DNA of 64,000 bases from Flavonifractor sp. An82 (GCF_002159265.1 NZ_NFHG01000009.1:1-64000), one strand, 5' to 3'. Counted from the stretch's first letter, positions 24,421 to 33,624 are shown. The notes: generated by a model from the sequence alone, not told the origin. Made by a program: numbers and translations.

Positions 24421-24507
24421 CCGCTCCGAGATCCCGTATGGGTCACGGTTTGGGTCAGACGAAAACGGCAAAAATAATCAGCCCGAAAAAGTGATGAAAG
24501 TTAGAGA

Positions 24508-24541
24508 AAACCCGCCAGAATCCGCGGATTCTGGCGGGTTT
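24508..24541. terminator. Perfect 34-bp palindrome, tRNA terminator
   Basis: AAACCCGCCAGAATCCG and its exact complement meet without loop; located three bases beyond the tRNA 3' end on the minus strand and thus probably its original terminator. Confidence 0.75.
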
Positions 24542-24543
24542 AT

Positions 24544-24588
24544 GGTTGCGGGGGAAGGATTTGAACCTTCGACCTCCGGGTTATGAGC
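24544..24588 (-). pseudogene. 3' half of a tRNA-Met gene (attachment-site remnant)
   Basis: On the minus strand: anticodon loop CTCATAA, 3' anticodon strand CCCGG, variable AGGTC, T arm GAAGG-TTCAAAT-CCTTC, acceptor CCCCGCA, A and encoded CCA (24544-24546). The D arm and 5' acceptor strand are absent upstream, and the 5' anticodon strand no longer pairs fully. Integrative elements commonly use this tRNA half as att core. Confidence 0.85.
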
Positions 24589-24620
24589 CTGTATAGTTTA
24601 CCGCCCGAGGCAATACGACA

Positions 24621-24649
24621 ACGCCCCCAGGCTATCCTGCCTGGGGCGT
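24621..24649 (-). terminator. Hairpin downstream of the XRE gene
   Basis: ACGCCCCCAGGC and GCCTGGGGCGT with a 6-base loop and one bulge; short T content after it, so moderate support. Confidence 0.5.
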
Positions 24650-24730
24650 ACTCTTTTCCCCTTTTTGCGGAAAATTTTGAAAGTGACAATAGATGTCCTC
24701 TTGATCTGCTACACTGGAGATGTATCAGGG

Positions 24731-24964
24731 CTACTCATCAAACAGCAGGAACTTATAAGCCGGTACATCCAACACCGAGGCGATGTCAAACAGCGTATCT
24801 AGGGAGACGGCCTTGTTGATATTGGGGGCTTCAATGTGGCCGATGAAGGCGGGGGTACGCTCCACCCTCTCCGCAAGCTGCTCCTGAGTCAGGCCCCGGA
24901 GCTTGCGGTAGTAGGCGATTTTCAGGCCGATCTGTCGGTATTCCGGTTCATATTCTGGCTTCAT
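24731..24964 (-). CDS. Small XRE-family regulator
   Basis: A 77-residue Cro/C1 protein (IGLKIAYYRKLRGLTQEQLAERVERTPAFIGHIE) with GAGGTGAT before the ATG. It is divergent from the WYL regulator gene, and the 100-bp gap between them is AT-rich (run of TATAATTATATTATTATAT near 25,020) and should hold both promoters. Confidence 0.85.
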   Translation of the reverse strand: MKPEYEPEYRQIGLKIAYYRKLRGLTQEQLAERVERTPAFIGHIEAPNINKAVSLDTLFDIASVLDVPAYKFLLFDE

Positions 24965-25088
24965 GCCATCACCTCGCTGTGATCTATGTTACCCAAGAAA
25001 GACAGCGATTGACATGACTATATAATTATATTATTATATCTATAAAATATGAAAAATTGACAGAAAACGCATGAAGGAGGGGAGAATC

Positions 25089-26021
25089 TTGGACTATCTG
25101 CCGGAGGCAAAGTCCGCGCGTCTGTTGGCGATCTATGCCCGTCTGCTCTCTGGGGAGGCGCTGAACCGGATTGCCCTGGCCGGAGAGTACGGGGTCACGG
25201 TGCGGAGTGTACAGAGAGACATCGAGTCCCTGCGATGCTTTCTTGCGGAGCAGCATCTGCCCCAGGATGTGATCTACGACCGCCGTGAGCGGGCCTACAG
25301 GCTGGTCAACAGTGTGCCGAGGGGACTGAGCAACAGCGAAATCCTGGCGGTCTGTAAGATCCTGCTGGAGAGCCGCTCCATGCGGCGGGACGAGATGATA
25401 CCCATTCTGGACAAGCTGATCGACTGCTGCGTGCCGGAGGAGAGTAAGCGGGCCGTCACCGAGCTGATTGCCAACGAGAAGCATCACTATGTGGAGCCCC
25501 ATCACGGGAAACACATCCTGGACGGCCTGTGGGAGATCGGCCAGGCGGTCAAGCACCGGCAGGTCATGGAGATCACCTATGAGCGTATGAAGGAGCCCAG
25601 GCTGGTGAGCCGGCGGATTCAGCCGGTGGGGATCATGTTTTCCGAGTATTACTTCTACCTGACCGCCTTTCTGGAGGACAGGACGGACTTTGAGAACCCG
25701 GACGATTTCTTCCCCACCATCTACCGGCTGGATCGGATCAAGGGCTTCCAGGTGCTCAACGAGCACTTCAGCGTGCCCTACCGCGACCGCTTTGAGGAGG
25801 GGGAGTTCCGCAAACGGGTGCAGTTCATGTACGGTGGAAAGCTCCAGACGGTGAAGTTTGTCTACACGGGCCCCTCCATTGAGTCGGTTCTGGACCGCCT
25901 CCCCACAGCGGAGATTCTGGAGGAGCATGGCGGGGCCTATACCATCCAGGCTGAGGTGTTCGGCAAGGGGATTGAGATGTGGCTGAGAAGCCAAGGAGAT
26001 TTTGTAGTCATACAAAATTAA
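25089..26021 (+). CDS. WYL-domain transcriptional regulator
   Basis: About 310 residues: N-terminal helix-turn-helix (LLAIYARLLSGEALNRIALAGEYGVTVRSVQRDIESL), WYL domain (about 150-225, RIQPVGIMFSEYYFYLTAF and YRLDRIKGFQVL), and a C-terminal WCX extension. I prefer the TTG at 25089 because AAGGAGGGG precedes it and would otherwise be codons 2-4. WYL regulators bind nucleic-acid-like ligands and often control phage-defence genes. The two genes that follow run in the same direction with a 30-base gap. Confidence 0.88.
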   Translation: MDYLPEAKSARLLAIYARLLSGEALNRIALAGEYGVTVRSVQRDIESLRCFLAEQHLPQDVIYDRRERAYRLVNSVPRGLSNSEILAVCKILLESRSMRRDEMIPILDKLIDCCVPEESKRAVTELIANEKHHYVEPHHGKHILDGLWEIGQAVKHRQVMEITYERMKEPRLVSRRIQPVGIMFSEYYFYLTAFLEDRTDFENPDDFFPTIYRLDRIKGFQVLNEHFSVPYRDRFEEGEFRKRVQFMYGGKLQTVKFVYTGPSIESVLDRLPTAEILEEHGGAYTIQAEVFGKGIEMWLRSQGDFVVIQN

Positions 26022-26051
26022 AGTACTTCATGCATAGGGAGGGACGCACGT

Positions 26052-27626
26052 ATGGGAAAGTTTTGGCCGTTCCGGCGCAACTCTTCTAATGATGGAACAA
26101 ATGCATCAAGTATTCAGACTGTGGCCCAAAATGTTGAGTATCAGAATATTATCCGCTTGCAAGATCCTGACGATGGGTTTATAGTGGAATATGAGTTGGC
26201 ACAAATCGATGCTTTGCAGACTATGAACTCAGATGTCAGAGAGAAAATAGCTGCTGGCTTGAATGATGTCGAACTTCGCATCCAGAAGAATGAGGACCGG
26301 ATTCAGGTCCTTCGAGTTGAGGAGGACCGCCTGACCAATCATGCAGATAGTTTTGATTATGCTGTTGCTGTTGCAAGTGGATTGTTGACAGGCACTATTG
26401 ATGCATTCTTTGTAGACGAGTTTGATATTTCTAAGTCAAAAGGGTGGAGTAATCAGCAAATTAACACCCTAGTGATGCGTGCTGCTCGCAAAGAAGGATA
26501 TACTGGCGATAGACTATCAGGTGCAATAAAAAAGTTAGAAGACAAATATAAATTCGCTGGTGATGGTGTGTACCAGCTTGCAGAAAATGCTGGACATAAT
26601 ATTTCCAATAAAAGTCATCATTTGGATGATTTTCGTCATCACCCCACAATCATAGGTCTTATTTACTCCCTAATTACACAATTCTCCTCTGATCATATTG
26701 CATTCTTTTCAAACCGATATGGCGAGAACTTTTCTTTTCTTGTGGCAGATGATGGGGATCTAATAGGCCACACTTTCAAGGAAAAGATTATTGCTGGTAC
26801 GTTCAACTGGGTCAAGCACTTAATCAGCGATATGTCTGGTTCAAACAAAACGAGTGGGACTGGTATGGGTCTACCTGGGCCTCTTTTAGCAACCCTAAAA
26901 GAAATTTCCGCTTTACCGGCTATCAATGAAACAGAGTTAAGTGAAGTCGTAAATGATCTATTTGTCAACAAAAAATTTAATCTGCAAAGTGAGATTGCTC
27001 TTGGCGCGGAGCTTGGTCGCCAATCTCTTCCGGTAATACTCAATGAAGTGCTTGTTCGGGCATTTTATTTTGTTCGGCACTTTAGTAAGGAATATCAAAA
27101 AGCCAAAAATCTGAACTATATTCAATGGGAAAACGTACTTCCTATAAAGTATAGGACTATCGCCAGGATGCTGACGATCTCTACGGGGACTTTTATGGCA
27201 GTAGATATGGCAGATGCGGCAATCAGATCAGCAGTCAAGTCTGGGGGCAATGCTGTCGGCTTTGCTTCCAGCTTTGTTCTCCGAGTCAACTTTGTCGGGA
27301 TCGGCAGGTTTGTCATTGCGCTTGGGACCGATATCGGGATGGAGATCCAGCGGCAGCGAGTCCAAAACGAACAGATCCAAATCTATATGGAGCAGATTCA
27401 CCTCTGCAACGCGAGAGTATTTTATAAACAGGCAGATATGTGGCTCAGTGCCAAAGAGGCTGGGTTAGCCATCCGTGATGCATACCAGAGTGTGGAGCGA
27501 GCGGTGGCGCTCTATGATAGAACTCTGGTGGAAAATGACCGCGCACTAACAGATATTCAAAAGAACGTCAAAGCCATCAAAAAGAAAAACGCAGGATTGA
27601 TTGACGATATTCTGGAGGACTTGTAA
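26052..27626 (+). CDS. 524-aa protein of unknown function, WYL module gene A
   Basis: I do not recognise this family. Seen: basic start (MGKFWPFRRN), a coiled-coil-like stretch (about 55-95), a hydrophobic Gly/Ala-rich segment (about 101-120, AVAVASGLLTGTIDAFF), a His-rich stretch HHLDDFRHHP (about 187-196), a helical middle, a second small-residue-rich hydrophobic region (about 378-430, including SGGNAVGFASSFVL and FVGIGRFVIALG), and a helical C-terminus. This suggests a protein that inserts in membrane or oligomerises. GC content is below that of the flanking chromosome. GGGAGG precedes the ATG; the next gene starts three bases after its stop. Confidence 0.7.
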   Translation: MGKFWPFRRNSSNDGTNASSIQTVAQNVEYQNIIRLQDPDDGFIVEYELAQIDALQTMNSDVREKIAAGLNDVELRIQKNEDRIQVLRVEEDRLTNHADSFDYAVAVASGLLTGTIDAFFVDEFDISKSKGWSNQQINTLVMRAARKEGYTGDRLSGAIKKLEDKYKFAGDGVYQLAENAGHNISNKSHHLDDFRHHPTIIGLIYSLITQFSSDHIAFFSNRYGENFSFLVADDGDLIGHTFKEKIIAGTFNWVKHLISDMSGSNKTSGTGMGLPGPLLATLKEISALPAINETELSEVVNDLFVNKKFNLQSEIALGAELGRQSLPVILNEVLVRAFYFVRHFSKEYQKAKNLNYIQWENVLPIKYRTIARMLTISTGTFMAVDMADAAIRSAVKSGGNAVGFASSFVLRVNFVGIGRFVIALGTDIGMEIQRQRVQNEQIQIYMEQIHLCNARVFYKQADMWLSAKEAGLAIRDAYQSVERAVALYDRTLVENDRALTDIQKNVKAIKKKNAGLIDDILEDL

Positions 27627-27629
27627 ATT

Positions 27630-28976
27630 ATGGCTCCTGATATAGATTTAGAAAATGTTGATATAAAATCAATCTCTGAAGCACAACTTCCGGGTGTGGT
27701 TCGCTCTCAATGTGAGATATTAGCCGAATTGGATCGAAAATTGGAAATCGCGCTTCAAAAGGCACGTAGAGCCCAGGGATCTGCCAATGCAGCAGCAAGT
27801 GTGAAAACAGGGTTTTTTGCGTGGCTTTGGGGTGGCGGGACCAAGAAGGCTACACAAGCCACCCAGCAAGGTCTAACAGATCTTGCTGATGCCAATGCAG
27901 CAAACGCAGAGGCAATAAGAGTTGTATGTGAGTACCAAAAGCAAATTGCCAATATCATGAATTGGTTCCTCACTCTGGGCACCATGAGCATTGCCATGAA
28001 CCGCGCGACGATAAATCAATTGCAGGCCATCCTGAAAGAGGGAACCTCCGTTCGCTTGTCAGACGCGACTAAGGCAGAACTCAAAAATGTTATCCGCAAT
28101 CTCAAGTCCCAAGAGGACTTCATGCAAAAGCAGGCCAAAACCGAAACTGCTGTAAAAGGGCACGAAAAGCGGCTTAACAAGGTGGAAAAACGCCAAAAGC
28201 TCTTATTTGGTGGGATGATTTTGGCATTGCTTTTAATTATCGTGGTCGGTGTGGCGGCAAGCCGGAAAAACATTTTTGCATCCGATCAAGCCAGTACAGA
28301 GACTATCCTTCCAGTACCATCTGAGCCGGCGGAAATTGAAGACCCAATTACTTCACCTGTGAGTGCCCCTCCTGAACCTACTGAAGATCCGATAGAAGAG
28401 CAACAAGCCATCAGCACAGACAGCACGAGTCAAACAGTAGAAGAAAGTGCTCTTCCGGTACCATCCAGCACTCCCGGTTCAAACAGTGTTGTTTTACCAG
28501 CAGAAAGCACACCGCCTCAAACGTCAGAAACTCCAGAAGTAACCAGCATTCCTCAAGGTATGGATCTAGCTTCCTTAACAGGTATGTGGTATCTTCGATC
28601 ATACGCAGCATATATCAATATATTTGAGGTGGCCGATAAATATTATATAGCGTTTGCTGTACCAAATGGAGGATTTACGCATTATCTTCCTCAGCCAGCG
28701 GAATTGACCGTAGACGGGGCATTCGCCGTAGCCTCATATAGCGCGGATAACGAGGGGAATCATGGTACGATAAGAATTCAGCTTTCGGATGATGCTTCTC
28801 TCCTCATTACGGCAACCATGAATGATAGTAGTACGCCAATATATAGTAGCACCACTGATGATATGCTTTATTTGATTGTAACTGATGCTCCTATGTATTC
28901 AGACCCGGATATGAAAGATTATCCCGTTTACAAAGAATATCTTGACCCGAGCCTATTTGGAAATCTTACAGGATGA
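27630..28976 (+). CDS. 448-aa single-pass membrane protein, WYL module gene B
   Basis: Unrecognised protein with clear layout: cytoplasmic helical/coiled-coil part (1-185), one membrane segment (about 191-210, LLFGGMILALLLIIVVGVAA), a Pro/Ser/Thr/Glu-rich linker (about 220-310, many PSEP/PPEP-like repeats), and an outside beta-type domain (about 315-448, LTGMWYLRSYAAYINIF onward). The N-terminal GTKKATQATQQGLTDLADAN part could contact gene A. It starts three bases past gene A, with GGAGG inside the end of A, so the two are surely one transcript. Confidence 0.72.
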   Translation: MAPDIDLENVDIKSISEAQLPGVVRSQCEILAELDRKLEIALQKARRAQGSANAAASVKTGFFAWLWGGGTKKATQATQQGLTDLADANAANAEAIRVVCEYQKQIANIMNWFLTLGTMSIAMNRATINQLQAILKEGTSVRLSDATKAELKNVIRNLKSQEDFMQKQAKTETAVKGHEKRLNKVEKRQKLLFGGMILALLLIIVVGVAASRKNIFASDQASTETILPVPSEPAEIEDPITSPVSAPPEPTEDPIEEQQAISTDSTSQTVEESALPVPSSTPGSNSVVLPAESTPPQTSETPEVTSIPQGMDLASLTGMWYLRSYAAYINIFEVADKYYIAFAVPNGGFTHYLPQPAELTVDGAFAVASYSADNEGNHGTIRIQLSDDASLLITATMNDSSTPIYSSTTDDMLYLIVTDAPMYSDPDMKDYPVYKEYLDPSLFGNLTG

Positions 28977-29012
28977 TCCTTCATTTGTGGTGGCCAGTAC
29001 GATTCCTGACCT

Positions 29013-29252
29013 TTAAAGACTAGCGGCACCCGGGACTGATCCCGGGTGCCGCAATTTTACATCACCCCAGGCCGCGTCAAAGGAGATGGCCACCATCTTC
29101 TGGTCCCGCTGGACACAGTAGATGGGCAGCTGGCGGTTGGACGACGCGGCGCTCACCACCTCCGGATAGTTCACCACATAGAACATGGCCGCAGCCGCCA
29201 GGGCGCAGGCCAGCACCGCCAGCAGCTTCCGCCGCAGGAGAATGATCTTCAT
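29013..29252 (-). pseudogene. Polysaccharide deacetylase (PdaB-like), cut after about 63 codons
   Basis: Signal-anchor start MKIILLRRKLLAVLACALAA, then the family lead-in YCVQRDQKMVAISFDAAWG with the first catalytic Asp. After residue 63 (near 29,061) the text becomes an unrelated tail encoded by the hairpin at 29023-29052. The histidines and the rest of the NodB domain are absent, so no enzyme is made. This marks the right edge of the island. Confidence 0.8.
29023..29057 (+). terminator. Terminator at the end of the WYL module
   Basis: GCGGCACCCGGGA (29023-29035) and its complement (29040-29052) with a four-base loop, then AATTTT; 47 bases past gene B. Confidence 0.7.
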
Positions 29253-29297
29253 TGCTGTACCCCCTACCAGTTTGTTGGTACAGCTTATGACAAGATC

Positions 29298-29657
29298 CTA
29301 GGATTCAGAAGCATTCTCCTCCGTTCCCAGATGCAGCTCCTCCAGCTGAGCCAGGGCACACTGCTGGATCTGCTGCCGGGCCCGGTGGAACCAGGCCAGC
29401 AGCGCCCGCGCCTGAGGGGTGATGGTGGTGCCCCCGCCTCCCAGTCCGCCCGCCTCCGCCCTCACCAGGGGGACAGCCAGGCCCTGCTCCGCCGCCCGGA
29501 GGATCTTCAGCGCCTTGGAGTAGGACAGGCCCATCCGCCGGGCAGCGGCCCGCAGCGAGCCGGTCCGCTCCACCTGCTCCAGCAGCTCCGCCGGTCCCGG
29601 CCCGAAAATCCGCCGGCCGGTCTCGTCCGTCAGATAGAGTTTTCCCTCCGCCTCCAT
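29298..29657 (-). CDS. ModE-like molybdenum-responsive regulator (DNA-binding domain only)
   Basis: About 119 residues with the LysR/ModE-type winged helix (LLEQVERTGSLRAAARRMGLSYSKALKIL) and the GGLGGGGTTIT hinge of the ModE N-terminal domain. No molybdate-binding MOP domains follow. The ATG at 29657 has GGGAGG in front; the longer frame does not. It is divergent from the molybdenum hydroxylase operon and has an inverted repeat 51-74 bases upstream of its start, so it probably regulates both. Confidence 0.85.
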   Translation of the reverse strand: MEAEGKLYLTDETGRRIFGPGPAELLEQVERTGSLRAAARRMGLSYSKALKILRAAEQGLAVPLVRAEAGGLGGGGTTITPQARALLAWFHRARQQIQQCALAQLEELHLGTEENASES

Positions 29658-29707
29658 GGCGCTCCCTCCCTTCGCTGTCCGGTTTTCTCTGCTCACAGCC
29701 ATTATAT

Positions 29708-29731
29708 CGTTATGTTTTCAAAAACACAACG
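29708..29731. promoter_or_regulatory. Inverted repeat, candidate ModE-like operator
   Basis: CGTTATGTTTT (29708-29718) and AAAACACAACG (29721-29731) form an 11-bp inverted repeat with one mismatch around 2 bases. The 278-bp AT-rich gap (29703-29980) holds no gene. Confidence 0.6.
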
Positions 29732-29886
29732 TAGATTTTTACACGCTATTTCTTCCCTTACCGCCTGGTAATGATATGAAATTTGCAATTTATTTACGCC
29801 GTTCTGTTTGATAAGCCCGGACCTTTTCCTTTTTCACCGCACCCTTTTCCATTTCGCCGTTTTTTATTTGTATCCAAATTATTTAT

Positions 29887-29915
29887 TTGACTTTTCTCAA
29901 CCGAATGGTTTAAAT
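29887..29915 (+). promoter_or_regulatory. Promoter of the molybdenum hydroxylase operon
   Basis: TTGACT (29887-29892), 17 bp, TTAAAT (29910-29915), with AAAGGAGAGG before the ATG at 29981. Confidence 0.55.
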
Positions 29916-29980
29916 ATAATCACAGTTTAATTTTAAATATTATTGTTTTGAATTTTTGAATCAAAGGAGAGGAGTATACC

Positions 29981-30841
29981 ATGGAATATGTGAACGCATC
30001 ATCCGTCCGGCAGGTGCTGGACGCGCTGACCCAGGCCGACGGCGGCGCCGTGGTCATGGCCGGCGGCACCGACCTGATGGTGGATTTCAAGGCCGGGAAG
30101 CTCCAGCCAAAAATGTGGGTGGATGTGACCCGGGTGCCCGAGCTGGGCGGCATCACCGTGGAGGACGGCAAGCTGGTCATCGGCGCCGCCGTTACCCTGA
30201 CTACCATTGCCCGCTCGCCACTGGTGCGCCAGTACTTCCCCTCCCTGGCCCAGGGCTGCGGCACGGTGGGTTCTCTCCAGATCCGCAACTCCGCCACACT
30301 GGTGGGCAACGTGGTGAGCGCCCAGCCCGCCGGCGACGGCGCCATGTCCCTGGCACCTCTGGACCCCACCTTCACCGCTCTCTCCGCCCAGGGGGAGCGG
30401 CAGCTGTCCATGGGTGAGATGTACGCCGGCTTTGCCCGCAGCGCCATCGACCACAGCCGGGAACTGGTCACCAAGATCTCCATTCCTCTGCCCCAGCCCG
30501 GGGAGGCAGCCTCCTTCGTGCGGCTGGAGCTGCGCAAGTCCCTGTCCCTGCCCATGCTCAACTGCGCCGCCATGATCCATGTGGAGAACGGCGCGGTCAC
30601 CTGGGCCCGGATTACCATGGCCCCCGTGGGGGTGGGTCCCGTGCGGGCCAAAGCCGCAGAGGCCTTCCTGGCAGGCAAGGCCCTCACCGAGGAGAACATG
30701 ACCCAGGCCGGACAGCTGGCCCTGGAGGACGCCAACCCCAGAAGCAACCCCCTGCGGGGCAGCCGGGAGTACCGGCTGGACACCCTGCCGGTGCTGATTC
30801 GCCGGGCCCTGGAGGCCTGCCGGGATCAGCTGGAACATTGA
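29981..30841 (+). CDS. Molybdenum hydroxylase FAD-binding subunit
   Basis: A 286-residue FAD subunit of the xanthine dehydrogenase family. VMAGGTDLMVDFKAG (about 26-40) is the FAD-binding loop and GTVGSLQIRNSATLVGNVVSAQPAGD (about 93-118) the second flavin signature; the C-terminal CO-dehydrogenase flavoprotein domain follows. It passes electrons from the Fe-S subunit to its acceptor. First gene of a three-gene operon in the order FAD, Fe-S, molybdenum subunit. Confidence 0.9.
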   Translation: MEYVNASSVRQVLDALTQADGGAVVMAGGTDLMVDFKAGKLQPKMWVDVTRVPELGGITVEDGKLVIGAAVTLTTIARSPLVRQYFPSLAQGCGTVGSLQIRNSATLVGNVVSAQPAGDGAMSLAPLDPTFTALSAQGERQLSMGEMYAGFARSAIDHSRELVTKISIPLPQPGEAASFVRLELRKSLSLPMLNCAAMIHVENGAVTWARITMAPVGVGPVRAKAAEAFLAGKALTEENMTQAGQLALEDANPRSNPLRGSREYRLDTLPVLIRRALEACRDQLEH

Positions 30842-30859
30842 GAGAAAGGCGGAATTGAC

Positions 30860-31333
30860 ATGGCTGTTTTACATACCACCATCAACGGCGAGGCCATCGT
30901 GGCAGAGGTGGACCCCTCCATCTCCCTGGCCCAGTTCCTGCGGGACAATCTCTACCTCACCGGCACCAAGATCGGCTGCGGCAAGGGGGAGTGCGGCGCC
31001 TGCACCATCATCATGGACGGCAAGTCGGTGACCTCCTGTATTATCCCCGTCATGCGGGCGGAGGGGGCCGTCATCCAGACCATCGAGGGTGTGGCCCAGA
31101 ACGGCAAGCTCCACCCCCTCCAGGAGGAGTTCGTCAATCAGGGCGCCGTCCAGTGCGGCTTCTGCACCCCCGGCATGATCATGTCGGCCAAGGCTCTGCT
31201 GGATGAGAACCCGGAGCCCAAGAAGGAGGAGATCCGGGAGGCCCTGGGCGGCAACATCTGCCGCTGCACCGGATACGTCAACATCGAGCGGGCGGTGGAG
31301 GCCGCCGCCCAGCGCATCCAGAAAGGGGAGTGA
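30860..31333 (+). CDS. Molybdenum hydroxylase [2Fe-2S] subunit
   Basis: A 157-residue protein with the plant-type [2Fe-2S] motif CGKGECGAC (about 43-51) and the second cluster motif CGFCTPGM ... CRCTGY (about 98-140), as in small subunits of xanthine dehydrogenase, CO dehydrogenase and nicotinate hydroxylase. Its stop overlaps the region in front of the large subunit. Confidence 0.93.
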   Translation: MAVLHTTINGEAIVAEVDPSISLAQFLRDNLYLTGTKIGCGKGECGACTIIMDGKSVTSCIIPVMRAEGAVIQTIEGVAQNGKLHPLQEEFVNQGAVQCGFCTPGMIMSAKALLDENPEPKKEEIREALGGNICRCTGYVNIERAVEAAAQRIQKGE

Positions 31334-31338
31334 GGGGC

Positions 31339-33624
31339 ATGAAATACGTAGGACAGAGCATTCCCCGCAACGACGGCTTTGACAAGGTCACCGGCCGGGG
31401 CCTGTTCACCTTTGACGTGAACCTCCCCCGGATGGTATACGCCAAGGTGCTGCGCAGTCCCTACGCCCACGCCAAGGTCCTGTCCATCGACACCTCCGCG
31501 GCCGAAGCCCTGCCCGGCGTCCGGGCGGTGTGTACCTTTGAGAATACCACCAACAAGGTGTGGAACGGGGCGGCCCCCATGTTTATTACTCCCCTGCCCC
31601 ACAAGCCGGTGCTGGACCAGACCATCTTCACCGACGAGCCCAAGTACATCGGCGACGAGGTGGCCGCTGTGGCCGCCGACACCGAGGCCATCGCCGAGGA
31701 GGCGGTGAAGCTCATCCGTGTGGAGTGGCAGGAACTGCCCGCCGTCTACGACCCCCTGGAGGCCATCAAGCCGGAGGCCCCGGAGGTCCAGCCCAAGTAC
31801 GCCAACCCCGACTTCCACAACATCTGCGGCGGCCCCATCCTGCTGGAGTTCGGCGGCGATCCCACTCCCGCCTTTGAAGGATGCGACGCGGTGGTGGAGT
31901 ACGACGTCACCCTGCCCCGGGTGAAGCAGGCCCAGATGGAGCCCCACGGGGCGGTGGCCACCTACAACCCCGACGGGCGGCTGGAGGTCATCTGCACCAC
32001 CCAGGCTCCCTACCCCACCAAAATGATTCTGGCCGAGGCTCTGGACATTCCGGTGAGCAAGGTCACCGTCAAGAATCCCCCCTATGTGGGCGGCGGCTTC
32101 GGCGTGCGCATCGGCCTGTCCGGCAAGGCGGAGATTCTGGCGGCCGCCCTGTCCATGAAGTGCTTCCGCCCCGTCAAGCTGATCTACACCCGGGAGGAGG
32201 ACTTCACCTGCTCCGACTCCCGCCACGGCGGCTATCTGAAATGTAAGCTGGGCGCCAAGGCCGACGGCACCTTTGTGGCCATCGACACCCAGGCCTGGCT
32301 CAACACCGGCGCTTACGCCACCTTCGGCACCGACCTGGTGGGCGTGTGCGGCGCCTGCGGCACCGCCGGCGCCTACGCCATCCCCAACTTCCGCTACACC
32401 GGCTGGCCGGTATACACCAACCAGATGACCGCCGGCGCCATGCGTGGCTTCGGCACCCCCCAGGGCAACGCGGTAGTGGAGCCCGCCATCGACCTGATGG
32501 CCGAGAAGCTGGGCATGGACCCCATTGAACTGCGCAAGAAGAACTCCACCCGGGAGAACACCAAGAACTGGTTCCCCTTCCCGCCGGGCTCCTGCGGCAC
32601 CAACGAGTGTCTGGACAAGGCGGCCGCCGCCGTGGGCTGGTACGACAAGCATGGCAAGGCCGACCAGCAGACCGGCTCCATCCGCCGGGGCGTGGGCATC
32701 TCCGCCGGTACCCACGTCAGCAACGCCGCCCCCTTCTGCGTGGACTACAACACCGTCATCCTCCGTATCGAGCGGGACGGCACCCTCTTCGTCAACTCCT
32801 CCATTCCGGAGATCGGCCCCGGCTCCACCACCGCCTGCCTCCAGGTGGCCGCCGACCTCATCGGCGTGCCCTACAAAGATTCAGTGATGAAGTTCGGTGA
32901 CACCGACGCCGCCCCCTTCGACATCGGCTCCCACGCCACCCGCACCCTGTACACCGTCAGCTATGTCATGGCCGACGCCGCCAAAAAGCTGCGCAAGGAT
33001 ATCTTTGACTGGGTGGGGGCCAAGCTGGGCATCGCTCCGGAAAACCTGGACATGGCGGACGGTATCATCACCTGCGACGGCAAGCAGGTGGCCACCCTGG
33101 CCGACATGGCCTCCCAGGCCCACCTGGAGGGCAAGCAATTCCTCGCCTCCTCCTGCCAGGTACCCCCCAACTGTCTCCCCTTCTACGCCCAGGCCGCCGA
33201 GGTGGAGGTGGATATGGAGACCGGTATGGTCAAGGTCATCAAGGTAGCCGCCGCCCACGACGTGGGCAAGGTGGTCAATCCGCCCCTGTGCCGGGGTCAG
33301 ATCGAGGGCGGCGTGCTCCAGGGCGTGGGCTATGCCGTCCGGGAGGAAATGACCTATGTGGAGGGCAAGGGCTTCTACAACAAGGGCTTCCACTCCTACA
33401 TGCTGCCCACCGCCGACGACCGGCCTGAGATCGAGGCCATTCTGGTGGAGAATCCCGACCCCTCCGGCGTGTTCGGCATCATCGGCATCGGCGAATGCGG
33501 CGTCAACCCCACCCTGGCCGCCATCGGCAACGCGGTGGCCGACGCCACCGGCGTGCGCTTCCACGAGTTCCCCCTGACCCCCGGCCGGGTGCTGGCCGGT
33601 CTGAAGGCGGCAGGCAAGGCCTAA
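31339..33624 (+). CDS. Molybdenum hydroxylase molybdopterin-binding subunit
   Basis: A 761-residue catalytic subunit (start ATG 31339; GTG 31330 is possible). It shows the xanthine dehydrogenase-family layout: N-terminal a/b hammerhead domain ([30 protein letters not shown]), then [17 protein letters not shown] and a C-terminal [23 protein letters not shown], where the Glu is the expected catalytic base. The substrate (xanthine, hypoxanthine, nicotinate or a related purine/aldehyde) cannot be told from sequence. High GC and strongly biased codons. Confidence 0.9.
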   Translation: MKYVGQSIPRNDGFDKVTGRGLFTFDVNLPRMVYAKVLRSPYAHAKVLSIDTSAAEALPGVRAVCTFENTTNKVWNGAAPMFITPLPHKPVLDQTIFTDEPKYIGDEVAAVAADTEAIAEEAVKLIRVEWQELPAVYDPLEAIKPEAPEVQPKYANPDFHNICGGPILLEFGGDPTPAFEGCDAVVEYDVTLPRVKQAQMEPHGAVATYNPDGRLEVICTTQAPYPTKMILAEALDIPVSKVTVKNPPYVGGGFGVRIGLSGKAEILAAALSMKCFRPVKLIYTREEDFTCSDSRHGGYLKCKLGAKADGTFVAIDTQAWLNTGAYATFGTDLVGVCGACGTAGAYAIPNFRYTGWPVYTNQMTAGAMRGFGTPQGNAVVEPAIDLMAEKLGMDPIELRKKNSTRENTKNWFPFPPGSCGTNECLDKAAAAVGWYDKHGKADQQTGSIRRGVGISAGTHVSNAAPFCVDYNTVILRIERDGTLFVNSSIPEIGPGSTTACLQVAADLIGVPYKDSVMKFGDTDAAPFDIGSHATRTLYTVSYVMADAAKKLRKDIFDWVGAKLGIAPENLDMADGIITCDGKQVATLADMASQAHLEGKQFLASSCQVPPNCLPFYAQAAEVEVDMETGMVKVIKVAAAHDVGKVVNPPLCRGQIEGGVLQGVGYAVREEMTYVEGKGFYNKGFHSYMLPTADDRPEIEAILVENPDPSGVFGIIGIGECGVNPTLAAIGNAVADATGVRFHEFPLTPGRVLAGLKAAGKA

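Noticed and set aside
24544..24625. Complete tRNA-Met gene
   Set aside because: T arm, acceptor and anticodon loop are present, but there is no D arm or 5' acceptor strand upstream, so only a 3' half is called.
25026..26015. 329-codon frame antisense to the WYL regulator
   Set aside because: No ribosome site; the plus-strand frame has clear WYL motifs.
29298..29702. LysR-type full regulator
   Set aside because: Only the DNA-binding domain is present and the Gly-rich hinge fits the ModE N-terminal family; no effector-binding domain follows.
30991..31206. Arg/His-rich frame inside the Fe-S subunit gene
   Set aside because: Out-of-frame shadow of a well-identified [2Fe-2S] protein.
31138..32715. 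525-codon frame antisense to the molybdenum hydroxylase large subunit
   Set aside because: Shadow of a high-GC coding region; no signals of its own.
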